This document shows positions 35,331-44,010 of a stretch of DNA of 64,000 bases, piece after piece; within the stretch, counting starts at the first letter, position 1; every line of letters begins with the position of its first letter. Both the position numbers and the translations under genes were made by a program. Below the pieces are notes generated by a model. It made no database searches, was not told the DNA's origin, and worked only from the letters and a program-made list of their open reading frames with translations. The DNA comes from Quadrisphaera granulorum (GTDB lineage: Bacteria > Actinomycetota > Actinomycetes > Actinomycetales > Quadrisphaeraceae), in assembly GCF_003149145.1 (NCBI RefSeq), contig NZ_QGDQ01000004.1, positions 115,753 to 179,752 on the forward strand. Reading direction: 5' to 3'.

Positions 35331-36992
35331 GTGACCGACGGCCCCCTCATCGTCCAGAGTGACAAGACGCTCCTCCTCGAGGTCGACCACCCGACGTCCG
35401 CCGCGGCCCGCAAGGCCATCGCGCCGTTCGCGGAGCTGGAGCGGGCCCCCGAGCACGTCCACACCTACCGGATCACCCCGCTCGGCCTGTGGAACGCGCG
35501 CGCCGCGGGCCACGACGCCGAGCAGGTGGTCGACGCGCTGATCGAACACTCGCGCTACCCGGTGCCGCACGCCCTGCTCGTCGACGTCGCCGAGACGATG
35601 GACCGGTACGGCCGCCTGCGCCTGGAGAAGGACGGCGACCGCCTCGTCCTGCACGCCACCGACGTGCCGGTGCTTGAGGAGGTGCTGCGTTCCAAGAAGG
35701 TCGCGCCCCTGGTCGGCGAGCGGCTGGACCGCGAGAGCGTCCTGGTGCACCCCTCCGAGCGCGGCAACCTCAAGCAGGTGCTGCTCAAGCTGGGCTGGCC
35801 CGCGGAGGACCTCGCCGGATACGTCGACGGCGAGGCGCACCCCATCGAGCTCGACGAGGACGGCTGGGCCATCCGCCCCTACCAGCAGCAGGCGGTCGAC
35901 GGCTTCTGGGACGGCGGCTCCGGCGTCGTCGTCCTGCCCTGCGGAGCCGGCAAGACGATCGTCGGCGCGGGAGCGATGGCCAAGGCGAAGGCGACCACGC
36001 TCGTGCTCGTCACCAACACCGTCAGCGCCCGCCAGTGGCGCAGCGAGCTGCTCAAGCGCACGAGCCTCACCGAAGACGAGATCGGCGAGTACACGGGCTC
36101 CAAGAAGGAGGTCCGGCCGGTCACCATCGCCACCTACCAGGTGCTGACCACCCGCAGGAAGGGCGTGTACCCGCACCTGGAGCTGCTCGACGCCCGCGAC
36201 TGGGGCCTGGTCGTCTACGACGAGGTGCACCTGCTGCCCGCGCCGATCTTCCGGATGACGGCGGACTTGCAGGCCCGTCGCCGCCTGGGCCTGACGGCCA
36301 CGCTGGTGCGCGAGGACGGCCGCGAGGGCGAGGTGTTCTCCCTCATCGGCCCCAAGCGCTTCGACGCGCCGTGGAAGGACATCGAGGCGCAGGGCTGGAT
36401 CGCTCCGGCCGACTGCGTCGAGGTGCGCGTCACGCTGCCCGACGGCGAGCGTCTCGCCTACGCGACGGCGGAGCCGGAGGAGAAGTACCGGCTGTGCGCC
36501 ACGTCGTCGTCCAAGACGCGGGTCGTGGAGCAGCTGGTGCGGGCCAACCCCGGCGAGCAGACGCTGGTCATCGGGCAGTACCTCGACCAGCTCGCCGAGA
36601 TCGGCGAGCACCTCGACGCGCCCGTCATCACCGGTGAGACGTCGGTGGCGGAGCGGCAGCGGCTGTTCGACGCGTTCCGCGCCGGTGACATCCACGTGCT
36701 CGTCGTGTCCAAGGTCGCGAACTTCTCCATCGACCTGCCGGAGGCGTCGCTCGCGGTGCAGGTGTCGGGCTCGTTCGGGTCCCGTCAGGAGGAGGCCCAG
36801 CGACTGGGCCGTCTGCTGCGCCCGAAGGCCGACGGCCGCACCGCGCGCTTCTACACGGTGGTCGCACGCGACACGGTCGACGCCGACTTCGCCGCCCACC
36901 GCCAGCGGTTCCTGGCGGAGCAGGGCTATGCGTACTCGATCGTCGACGCCGACGACCTTCCCCACGCGGGGTCGGCGGCGGCCGGCGCCTGA
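35331..36992 (+). CDS. XPB-type DNA repair helicase
   Basis: The 553-residue superfamily 2 helicase is the bacterial form of XPB. An N-terminal domain (about 1-180) precedes the RecA-like cores: LPCGAGKTIVG (Walker A, about 203), ATYQVLTTRR, VVYDEVHLLPA (DEVH box, about 297), LTATLVREDG (motif III), and a second core with VIGQYLDQL and the motif VI segment SFGSRQEEAQRLGRLLRPK. GTG at 35331 gives the expected N terminus LIVQSDKTLLLEVDHP; GGAG lies 11 bases upstream. Bacterial XPBs unwind DNA and probably act in repair, but the pathway is unsettled. No nuclease partner is adjacent. Confidence 0.92.
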   Translation: MTDGPLIVQSDKTLLLEVDHPTSAAARKAIAPFAELERAPEHVHTYRITPLGLWNARAAGHDAEQVVDALIEHSRYPVPHALLVDVAETMDRYGRLRLEKDGDRLVLHATDVPVLEEVLRSKKVAPLVGERLDRESVLVHPSERGNLKQVLLKLGWPAEDLAGYVDGEAHPIELDEDGWAIRPYQQQAVDGFWDGGSGVVVLPCGAGKTIVGAGAMAKAKATTLVLVTNTVSARQWRSELLKRTSLTEDEIGEYTGSKKEVRPVTIATYQVLTTRRKGVYPHLELLDARDWGLVVYDEVHLLPAPIFRMTADLQARRRLGLTATLVREDGREGEVFSLIGPKRFDAPWKDIEAQGWIAPADCVEVRVTLPDGERLAYATAEPEEKYRLCATSSSKTRVVEQLVRANPGEQTLVIGQYLDQLAEIGEHLDAPVITGETSVAERQRLFDAFRAGDIHVLVVSKVANFSIDLPEASLAVQVSGSFGSRQEEAQRLGRLLRPKADGRTARFYTVVARDTVDADFAAHRQRFLAEQGYAYSIVDADDLPHAGSAAAGA

Positions 36993-37052
36993 TGGTGGCC
37001 AGCGCCCATGATTACCGTGATCGGGCGGCTGCCGGGTGGGTAGGGGACGCCC

Positions 37053-38927
37053 GTGACGCAGACCCGCCCGCAGCAGAGCACCGGCCAGTGGACCGACGTC
37101 CCGGAGCCGACGACCGTCGGTGACCACGTGGTGGAGCGCCTCGCCCGCTGGGGCGTGCGCCGCTACTACGGCTACCCCGGCGACGGCATCGGCGGCGTCA
37201 TGGCGGGCATCTCCCGCGCCCGTCGCGCCGGCGCTGCGCAGCTCGTCCAGGTCCGCCACGAGGAGACCGCGGCCTTCGCCGCCGTCGCCGACGTGAAGTA
37301 CGGCGGCTCCCCCATCGGCGCGTGCGTGGTCACCAGCGGCCCGGGCGCGATCCACGCCCTCAACGGCCTCTACGACGCCACGCTCGACCGCGTGCCCGTC
37401 GTGGCGCTGGTCGGGCAGAGCGCCACCCCGGCGCTGGGCACGAGCTTCTACCAGGAGATCGACGCCAAGGCCCTCTACGAGGACGTCGCCGACTACGTCA
37501 TCCAGCTGTCGTCCCCCGACCAGGTCATCCACGCCGTCGACAGGGCGTGCCGCACCGCGCTGGCCCACCGCACGGTCTGCGCGATCATCGTCCCCAGCGA
37601 CCTCGGCAGCGCGGACGCCGCCCTGAGCACACCGAATGCCCACGGCTACAGCCACACCTCCAGCGTCCCCAGCACCGACCCGGGCGCCCCGCCGCAGGCG
37701 GCGCTGCGCGAGGCCGCCGCCGTCCTCAACGCCGGAGAGCGCGTCGCGATCCTCGCGGGCGTCGGCGCTGCCGGCGCGACTCAGGAGCTCACCGCGGTCG
37801 CCGACGCGCTCGGTGCGGGAGCGGCGAAGGCCCTGCTCGGCAAGCACGTCCTCGACGACAGGCTGCCGTGGGTCACGGGCGCCATCGGACTGCTCGGCAC
37901 GCGCGCGTCCTACGAGCTCATGCAGCACTGCGACACGCTGCTCGTCGTCGGCTCGACCATGCCGTACGGCGAGTACTACCCGCCGCCCGGCCAGGCACGC
38001 AGCGTGCAGATCGACCTCGACGGCGCGAAGTGCGGCCTGCGCACCCCCACCGAGGTGAATCTCGTCGGTGACGCCGCCGAGACCCTTGCAGCCCTGCTGC
38101 CGCTGCTCCGCAGGAACCCCGAGGAGACCTGGCGTCAGCGCATCGCCACCTGGAAGGACGACGACGACGCGGTGCGCGAGGCCCGCTGCGCGGCCGCCGC
38201 AGACCCGGTGAACCCCGAAGCCGTGGTGCGCGGCCTGCAGCCCCACCTGCCCGAGAACGCGCTGCTCGCCGTCGACTGCGGCACAGCCACCGCCTGGTAC
38301 GCCCGCGACGTCGACCTCACGCCTCAGCAGTTCGGCTCGCTGTCGGGCCTGCTGCTGAGCATGGGCGGAGCCCTGCCGTACGCGCTGGCCGCGAAGACGG
38401 CACACCCGCACCGGCCGGTCATCGCACTGGTGGGCGACGGCGCAATGCAGATGAACGGCGTCAACGAGCTCATCACCGTGGCTCGGGAGTGGCAGACCTG
38501 GGAGGACCCGCGGCTGGCGATCCTCGTGCTCAACAACCGCGACCTGAGCTTCGAGACGTGGGAGGTGCGTGCCGAGCTGGGCGAGGTGCCCGACCCCGCC
38601 TCGCAGTCGCTGCCCGACGTGCCGTACGCGCAGTGGGCACAGCTCCTCGGGCTGGCAGGCACCCGGGTGGAGCACCCGGAGGACGTCGACGCCGCGTGGG
38701 CGGCGGCGCTGGCCGCGGACCAACCGTTCGTCATTGATGCCGTGGTCGACCCCGCCACCCCGATCATCCCGCCGCACGTCTCCACGGAGCAGGCGCTGCA
38801 GACGGTGAAGAGCGGGGTGCGCAGCGCGATGCACGGCGACGAGGAGGTCCCCGGCCTGGTGAGGCAGGGTCTACGGCAGGTGGTCGCCCCTGTCCTGTCC
38901 GCGGTGAGGCACCGCCCGCGCGGCTGA
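37053..38927 (+). CDS. ThDP-dependent enzyme, pyruvate oxidase/acetolactate synthase-like
   Basis: The 624-residue protein has the three domains of the POX/ALS family. The Pyr domain carries the cofactor-activating Glu in VRHEETAAFAAVADVKYGG; the middle domain is FAD-like (ILAGVGAAGATQEL); the PP domain holds GDGAMQMNGVNELITVAREW with the closing NN (VLNNRDLSF), the Mg-diphosphate site. It is closest in appearance to PoxB-like pyruvate oxidases and sugar-acid enzymes rather than biosynthetic acetolactate synthase, and no small subunit gene is present. The reaction cannot be fixed. GTG at 37053 follows TACCGT at 37013 by 34 bases. Confidence 0.82.
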   Translation: MTQTRPQQSTGQWTDVPEPTTVGDHVVERLARWGVRRYYGYPGDGIGGVMAGISRARRAGAAQLVQVRHEETAAFAAVADVKYGGSPIGACVVTSGPGAIHALNGLYDATLDRVPVVALVGQSATPALGTSFYQEIDAKALYEDVADYVIQLSSPDQVIHAVDRACRTALAHRTVCAIIVPSDLGSADAALSTPNAHGYSHTSSVPSTDPGAPPQAALREAAAVLNAGERVAILAGVGAAGATQELTAVADALGAGAAKALLGKHVLDDRLPWVTGAIGLLGTRASYELMQHCDTLLVVGSTMPYGEYYPPPGQARSVQIDLDGAKCGLRTPTEVNLVGDAAETLAALLPLLRRNPEETWRQRIATWKDDDDAVREARCAAAADPVNPEAVVRGLQPHLPENALLAVDCGTATAWYARDVDLTPQQFGSLSGLLLSMGGALPYALAAKTAHPHRPVIALVGDGAMQMNGVNELITVAREWQTWEDPRLAILVLNNRDLSFETWEVRAELGEVPDPASQSLPDVPYAQWAQLLGLAGTRVEHPEDVDAAWAAALAADQPFVIDAVVDPATPIIPPHVSTEQALQTVKSGVRSAMHGDEEVPGLVRQGLRQVVAPVLSAVRHRPRG

Positions 38928-39041
38928 CTCGGCGTCCAGGAGGCTCCCAGGTACCGTCCACGGTGCGTGCAGGCCGTTCCTGTTTTCTACTACGGAACGA
39001 GCACCAGCACGGTTCGACCCACTCCTGACGGAGAGATGACG

Positions 39042-40499
39042 ATGAGCCACGACACCCAGTCCCCCGGTTCCGGCGCGCCTCACGGCCAGACGCCGTCGTG
39101 GGCACCGCCCGGCGAGGGGTGGGTCAGCGGTCAGCACGCCCAGCCGAACGCACAGAACGGGCAGCACACGCAGCCCTTCGGGTCGTCCGGCTACAGCGGC
39201 CACCACTTCTCCGGTCAGGGCAGCACGGCCACCGTGACGCAGCCCACCCCCACCGACCCCTGGTACGGAACGCCGTCAGAGCCCAGCGGCGAGAAGCCGG
39301 GCCGCCGTGGTCCCGGGTGGAGCGGTGTCGTCGCGATCGCCGCGATTGCCGCGCTCCTCAGCGGCGGCCTGGCGTTCGGCGCGGCGCGCCTGACCGACGA
39401 GACCGCCCCTCCGCCGTCGGCGTCCAGCTCCCTCAGCGGATCCGGTGGTGGCACAGAATCCGGCAGCGGGTCCGCCGCCCAGGCGGTGCCGCTCGGCCAG
39501 GCGGTCAACTGGACCGAGGTGGCCCAGCGGGTGGAGCCCAGCGTGGTGACCATCCAGGTCTCCAACGGCCAGACCGGCGGTGAGGGCACCGGCATCATCC
39601 TCGACCAGCAGGGCCACGTCGTCACCAACAACCACGTGGCCACGGCAGCGGGCGCTGACGGCCAGATCCGGATCATCCTGTCCAACGGCGGCATCTACCA
39701 GGGCAAGATCACGGGCACCGACCCTTCGACCGACCTGGCCGTCATCCAGATCCAGAACCCCCCGAGTGACCTGCGGCCCGCCACGTTCGGTGACTCGAGC
39801 GCCGTGGTCGTGGGGCAGAACGTCATGGCCATCGGCAACCCGCTGGGCCTGCAGGACACGGTGACCACGGGCATCATCTCGGCCACCGACCGCCCGGTGA
39901 CCACCTCGGCCAGCGAGCAGCAGCCGTCCCAGCCCGACCCGTTCGGCTTCAACCAGCAGCAGCAACAGCCAGACACCAACGTGGTGACCAACGCGCTGCA
40001 GACGGACGCGGCCATCAACCCCGGCAACTCCGGCGGCCCACTGGTCGACGCGAGCGGTCAGGTGATCGGCGTGAACTCCTCCATCGCGTCCACGTCGGAC
40101 GGCTCCGGCCAGGCCGGCAGCATCGGCCTCGGCTTCGCGATCCCCGGCAACGAGGTGAGCCGCGTCGCCAAGGAGCTCATCGAGAACGGCAAGGCCGAGC
40201 ACGCCCGCCTCGGGATCGAGCTGGCCGAACAGGGCGGCACCGCCACGGCCAACGGCATCACGCGCCAGGCAGCGGTGGTCGGCAACGTCGTGTCCGGCAG
40301 CGCCGCCGCCTCCGCGGGCCTCAAGCAGGGCGATGCCATCGTCGCCGTCGACAAGACCCCGGTGACCAGCGCCGAGTCACTCATCGCGCAGATCCGCTCC
40401 CGCGCGCCGGGTGACACCGTGACCCTGCAGGTGGTCCGAAACAACCAGCAGCAGGACATCACGGTGCAGCTCGGCACCGACGGCGGCAGCAGCGAGTGA
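39042..40499 (+). CDS. membrane-anchored HtrA-type serine protease with PDZ domain
   Basis: The 485-residue protein has a Pro/Gln/Gly-rich cytosolic tail of about 85 residues, one membrane helix (VVAIAAIAALLSGGLAFGAA), and an extracellular trypsin-like protease. The triad is His in VVTNNHVA (about 198), Asp in PSTDLAVIQI (about 231) and Ser in NPGNSGGPLV (about 330). A PDZ domain follows (VVSGSAAASAGLKQGDAIVAVDKTP). This is the actinobacterial HtrA/PepD arrangement for envelope protein quality control. ATG at 39042 has GGAGAG six bases upstream; ATG at 39036 is too close to it. A Q-rich loop (NQQQQQPDTN) lies before the catalytic Ser. Confidence 0.92.
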   Translation: MSHDTQSPGSGAPHGQTPSWAPPGEGWVSGQHAQPNAQNGQHTQPFGSSGYSGHHFSGQGSTATVTQPTPTDPWYGTPSEPSGEKPGRRGPGWSGVVAIAAIAALLSGGLAFGAARLTDETAPPPSASSSLSGSGGGTESGSGSAAQAVPLGQAVNWTEVAQRVEPSVVTIQVSNGQTGGEGTGIILDQQGHVVTNNHVATAAGADGQIRIILSNGGIYQGKITGTDPSTDLAVIQIQNPPSDLRPATFGDSSAVVVGQNVMAIGNPLGLQDTVTTGIISATDRPVTTSASEQQPSQPDPFGFNQQQQQPDTNVVTNALQTDAAINPGNSGGPLVDASGQVIGVNSSIASTSDGSGQAGSIGLGFAIPGNEVSRVAKELIENGKAEHARLGIELAEQGGTATANGITRQAAVVGNVVSGSAAASAGLKQGDAIVAVDKTPVTSAESLIAQIRSRAPGDTVTLQVVRNNQQQDITVQLGTDGGSSE

Positions 40500-40527
40500 T
40501 CCAGCGGATCCAGCGCTGATCCTGCGA

Positions 40528-40567
40528 AACGCCCTGGAACCCCTCAGTCGAGGGGTTCCAGGGCGTT
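40528..40567. terminator. bidirectional terminator, 17-bp perfect stem
   Basis: AACGCCCTGGAACCCCT at 40528-40544 is fully complementary to 40551-40567 around the loop CAGTCG. It separates the convergent protease and GH3 genes. The GH3 stop codon (40544-40546) is at the stem-loop boundary and the right arm encodes the last residues of that enzyme, NALEPLD, so terminator and coding sequence overlap. Confidence 0.9.
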
Positions 40568-42907
40568 CTGCGTCGTCAGCACCGTGGTCAGCACCGTGCG
40601 GCGGTCGGAGACGGTCACGACGTGCGGATCGCCGACCAGCTCGACGTGGACCGTCACCTCCACGCGCTCCGCGTCCGGGCCGACGCGCAGCTGCACCGCG
40701 CCCGGCTCGACGACGCGCACGCCGCGGCGGTCTGTCAGCGCGAGGCGGCGTGTGGGCACGTCGAACCGCACCCGCACGGACGCCTCGGGCTCCAGCGTCA
40801 CGCGGGCGTGCGCCAGCAGCTGCGTCACGGGGCGCGTCACGGAGGCGACAGGGTCGTGCCCGTAGAGCTGGACGACATCGGTGCCGGCACGCCTCCCCGT
40901 GTTGGTCACGACGACGGACGCGACGATCGATCCGCCCGTGTCCACGCGGGCGGACTCCACCTGCAGGTCCGAGCGCTCGAAGGTGGTGTAGCTCAGCCCG
41001 TGCCCGAACGGGCGGACCGGTTCCGTGGCGATGTTGGACACCGACGACGCCCCGCCCAGGATCGGGTGCAGGTAGCTGTACGGCTGCGCGCCCACCGAGC
41101 GCGGCAGCGTCACGGGCAGGCGGCCCGACGGATTCACGCGGCCCGAGAGCACCCCGGCGATGGCGCCGGCGCCTTCCTGTCCGGGGAAGAAGGCCTGCAC
41201 CACGGCGGAGCACCGTTCGAGCGCGCTGGCCACGGCGTAGGGCCGGCCGGTGAGCATCACGAGCACCACCGGGGTGCTCGGCTCCACGCCGTCGAGCACC
41301 GCGTCGAGCAGCTCTTGCTGCACGCCGGGCAGATCGAGCGACTCGGCGTCGCAGCCCTCCCCGGACGTCCCGCGGCCGAACAGTCCCGCTCGGTCCCCCA
41401 GCACGACGACGACGGCGTCCGCGCCCCGCGCCGCGTCGACGGCTGCGCCGAAGCCGGAGGTGTCGCCCCCCTCCACGTCACAGCCGCGCGCGTACACCAG
41501 CTCCGCGCCCTCGAGCTCGGAGCGCAGCGCGTCCAGCACGGAGTTCACCCGCAGCCGCATCGGCGTGCCCGGATGCTGCGCGAGCACGTGGTTGGCGAAG
41601 GAGTAGCACCCGAACAGCGCGGACGGGTCGTCGGCATTGGGCCCGAGGACCGCGATGCGCGTCGCCGCCGTCGTCGCCCCGGAGTCCCCCAGGGGCAGGG
41701 AGCCGTCGCTGGACAGCAGCACCACGGACTCCTCCGCCAGCTGCCGCGCGAGGTCGCGGTGGGCGGGCGGGTCGAGGTCGATCGCGTCGAGGTCGACGGC
41801 CGGGTCCCACCCAGCATCCAGCAGCCCGAGCGCGGCCTTCTGGGTCAGCACTCTGCGCAGGGCGCGGTCCACCAGCTCCTCCGAGACTGCGTCGGCCAGT
41901 GCGAGGTACGCGACCCCGGTGGGCAGCTCCACGTCGATGCCAGCGTCGAGCGCCTGCGCGCCGGCGTCGGCCACGTCAGCCGCGACCCCATGCAGGGTCT
42001 GCAAGAACGCGACGGAGAAGTAGTCGGCCACGACGGTGCCCTGGAAGCCCCAGCGCTCGCGCAGCAGCTCGGTCAGCAGCGAGGCGTCAGCGGCAACGGG
42101 CAGCCCGTCGATCTCCGCGTAACTGTTCATCACCGAGCCGACACCGCCGTCGAGCACGGCCATCTCGAAGGGCACGAGCAGCACGTCGGCGAGCTCGCGG
42201 GGGCCGGCGTGCACGGGCGCGAGGTTGCGGCCCGCGCGGCTGTTCGAGTACCCGACGAAGTGCTTGAGGGTGGCGACGACGCCGGCGGACTGGATGCCCC
42301 GCACGTACGCCGTCGCCACCTCGCCCACCAGGTGGGGGTCCTCGCTGATGCACTCCTCGACGCGCCCCCAGCGAGCGTCGCGGATCACATCGAGGACCGG
42401 CGCCAGTCCCTGGTGGACGCCGAGGGAGCGCATGGACTCGCCGATGGCGGCGCCCATCCGCTCCACGAGCTGCTCGTCGAAGCTCGCGCCCCAGCTCAGG
42501 GGCGCGGGGAACGTCGTGGCGCCCCAGGCCGCGAGGCCGGTGAGGCACTCCTCGTGGACGAGCGCCGGGATGCCGTGGCGTGAGGTCTGCTGCAACCAAC
42601 GCTGCTTCTCCGTCAGCCCCCGGGCGCCCTCGACGGCGTCGACGGGCGCGGTGCCGAACACGCGGGTGAGCTGTCCGAGACCGTGGACGGCGTAGCCGGT
42701 CAGGGAATCGGGGGCATCTCCCTGCATGGCGTCGGCCATGGGGGCGACGTCGCCACCTTCCCCCGTACCGCCGCGGCCCTCCCACAGCCCGACGAGCTGG
42801 TAGAGCTTCTCCTCCCGCGTCATTGCGGCGACGAGCTCCTCGACGCGCGCCGCGCGCTCCGCGCTCAGCGGTTGGGACGGGTCAACATCCGGCAGGTCCG
42901 TGCTCAC
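40544..42907 (-). CDS. glycoside hydrolase family 3, beta-xylosidase or beta-glucosidase
   Basis: The 787-residue enzyme has the GH3 barrel and alpha/beta sandwich with a C-terminal fibronectin III-like domain. Motifs are VHEECLTGLAAWGATTFPAPL, GLAPVLDVIRDARWGRVEE, LKHFVGYSNSRAGRN (KHF-x-GY substrate block), and WGFQGTVVADYFSV with the probable nucleophile Asp. GHGLSYTTFE starts the late FnIII region. There is no signal peptide, consistent with cytoplasmic cleavage of oligosaccharides imported by the ABC system encoded upstream. GTG at 42907 overlaps the preceding stop by 4 bases. Xyloside activity is inferred from operator type and nearby xylA/xylB. Confidence 0.88.
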   Translation of the reverse strand: MSTDLPDVDPSQPLSAERAARVEELVAAMTREEKLYQLVGLWEGRGGTGEGGDVAPMADAMQGDAPDSLTGYAVHGLGQLTRVFGTAPVDAVEGARGLTEKQRWLQQTSRHGIPALVHEECLTGLAAWGATTFPAPLSWGASFDEQLVERMGAAIGESMRSLGVHQGLAPVLDVIRDARWGRVEECISEDPHLVGEVATAYVRGIQSAGVVATLKHFVGYSNSRAGRNLAPVHAGPRELADVLLVPFEMAVLDGGVGSVMNSYAEIDGLPVAADASLLTELLRERWGFQGTVVADYFSVAFLQTLHGVAADVADAGAQALDAGIDVELPTGVAYLALADAVSEELVDRALRRVLTQKAALGLLDAGWDPAVDLDAIDLDPPAHRDLARQLAEESVVLLSSDGSLPLGDSGATTAATRIAVLGPNADDPSALFGCYSFANHVLAQHPGTPMRLRVNSVLDALRSELEGAELVYARGCDVEGGDTSGFGAAVDAARGADAVVVVLGDRAGLFGRGTSGEGCDAESLDLPGVQQELLDAVLDGVEPSTPVVLVMLTGRPYAVASALERCSAVVQAFFPGQEGAGAIAGVLSGRVNPSGRLPVTLPRSVGAQPYSYLHPILGGASSVSNIATEPVRPFGHGLSYTTFERSDLQVESARVDTGGSIVASVVVTNTGRRAGTDVVQLYGHDPVASVTRPVTQLLAHARVTLEPEASVRVRFDVPTRRLALTDRRGVRVVEPGAVQLRVGPDAERVEVTVHVELVGDPHVVTVSDRRTVLTTVLTTQNALEPLD

Positions 42908-44010
42908 AGCGTCACTCCAGCCGTCAGGTCGACGAGACCCGCCACGGGCTCGGGGCGCTCGCACGTGCTGGCCACCTCCACAGGCGCGCCACCGGCACCA
43001 GCGGAGGCGAGGACCTGCTCCATGACGTCGAGCACGTGCAGCGCCACCTCGCCCGAGGCGCGGTGCGCCACACCCGCGGCCAGCGCGAGGCTCAGGTCGG
43101 CCAGGCCCTCCCCACGTCCGGCGCCGACGTACCCGGCGCTGGGCTCGAGCCCCGTCCACTGCTCGCCCGTGCACAGCTCCACGGAGCCGTCGAAGTAGTT
43201 GGGGTCCGGCACCGACAGCGAGCCCTTCGGACCGTGCACCTCCAAGCGCGGGGCACGTGAGCCCCACACGTCGAAGCTCATCACCACGGTGGTCAGCGCG
43301 CCGTCGCGGTGCTGCAGCAGCCCCGTGACGTGCGACGGCGTCGTCACGGAGAACTCCAGCCCGGCCTTCGGCCCGGTCGCTACCGAGCGAAAGGAGCGCG
43401 GCGCCGACGCCAGCCCCGTCACGCGCGCCACGGGCCCGAGCAGGTGCACGAGCGAGGTCAGGTAGTACGGCCCCATGTCGAGCAGTGGCCCGCCGCCGGG
43501 CGCGTAGTAGAACTCCGGCGAGGGGTGCCACAGCTCGTGCCCGGGCGCGACGAACGTCGCGGTAGCAGCGTGCGGCGTGCCGATGAGGCCGGCGTCGACC
43601 GCCGCGCGCGCCGTCTGCACGCCGGTGCCCAGCACGGTGTCGGGCGCGCAGCCGACGCGCACGCCGGCGGCAGCGGCGGCCTCCAGCACCGCGCGGCCCT
43701 CCGCCGTCGTCGCCGCCAGCGGTTTCTCGCCGTAGACGTGCTTGCCGGCGGCGATGGCCGCCAGTGCGACCTCGGCGTGCGCCGCGGGGATCGTGAGATT
43801 CAGGACGACGTCGACGTCGTCGTCCTCCAGCAGTTGCTGCAGCGGCAGCGCCCGCGCGCCGGCGTGAGCACTCGCGAGCGCCTCGGCCCTGCCCGCATCC
43901 AGGTCGGCGACAGCCGTCAGCGCCAGCTGGGGCAACCTCGCCAAGGACGCGCTGTACTGCTCGCTGATCTTGCCGGCGCCGACGACGCCGACCCGTAGCG
44001 GCCGGCTCAT
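42904..44010 (-). CDS. Gfo/Idh/MocA-family sugar dehydrogenase, ThuB-like context
   Basis: The 368-residue oxidoreductase has an N-terminal NAD(P) Rossmann fold (RVGVVGAGKISEQYSASL) and the family motif GKHVYGEKPLA in which Lys is the catalytic residue. A GGGPLLDMGPYYLTSLVHLLG block begins the C-terminal domain. Family members oxidise sugar hydroxyls; next to a ThuA gene, as here, the known ThuAB pair oxidises disaccharides to 3-keto forms. Start ATG at 44010 overlaps the thuA-like stop by 4 bases and its own stop overlaps the GH3 start, so it is coupled to both. Confidence 0.87.
   Translation of the reverse strand: MSRPLRVGVVGAGKISEQYSASLARLPQLALTAVADLDAGRAEALASAHAGARALPLQQLLEDDDVDVVLNLTIPAAHAEVALAAIAAGKHVYGEKPLAATTAEGRAVLEAAAAAGVRVGCAPDTVLGTGVQTARAAVDAGLIGTPHAATATFVAPGHELWHPSPEFYYAPGGGPLLDMGPYYLTSLVHLLGPVARVTGLASAPRSFRSVATGPKAGLEFSVTTPSHVTGLLQHRDGALTTVVMSFDVWGSRAPRLEVHGPKGSLSVPDPNYFDGSVELCTGEQWTGLEPSAGYVGAGRGEGLADLSLALAAGVAHRASGEVALHVLDVMEQVLASAGAGGAPVEVASTCERPEPVAGLVDLTAGVTL

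Noticed and set aside
35211..38834. A 1207-codon open frame on the minus strand opposite XPB and the ThDP enzyme
   Set aside because: It mirrors the GC-rich third positions of two well-supported genes on the other strand, has low-complexity sequence and no domain.
38994..39014. GGAAC followed by GTT upstream of the HtrA-type gene as an ECF sigma (SigE) promoter
   Set aside because: Spacing is 13 bases where about 16-19 is needed.
42908..43531. Upstream extension of the GH3 frame
   Set aside because: Covers the Gfo/Idh gene in another frame; the GTGA junction at 42904-42907 gives the natural start.
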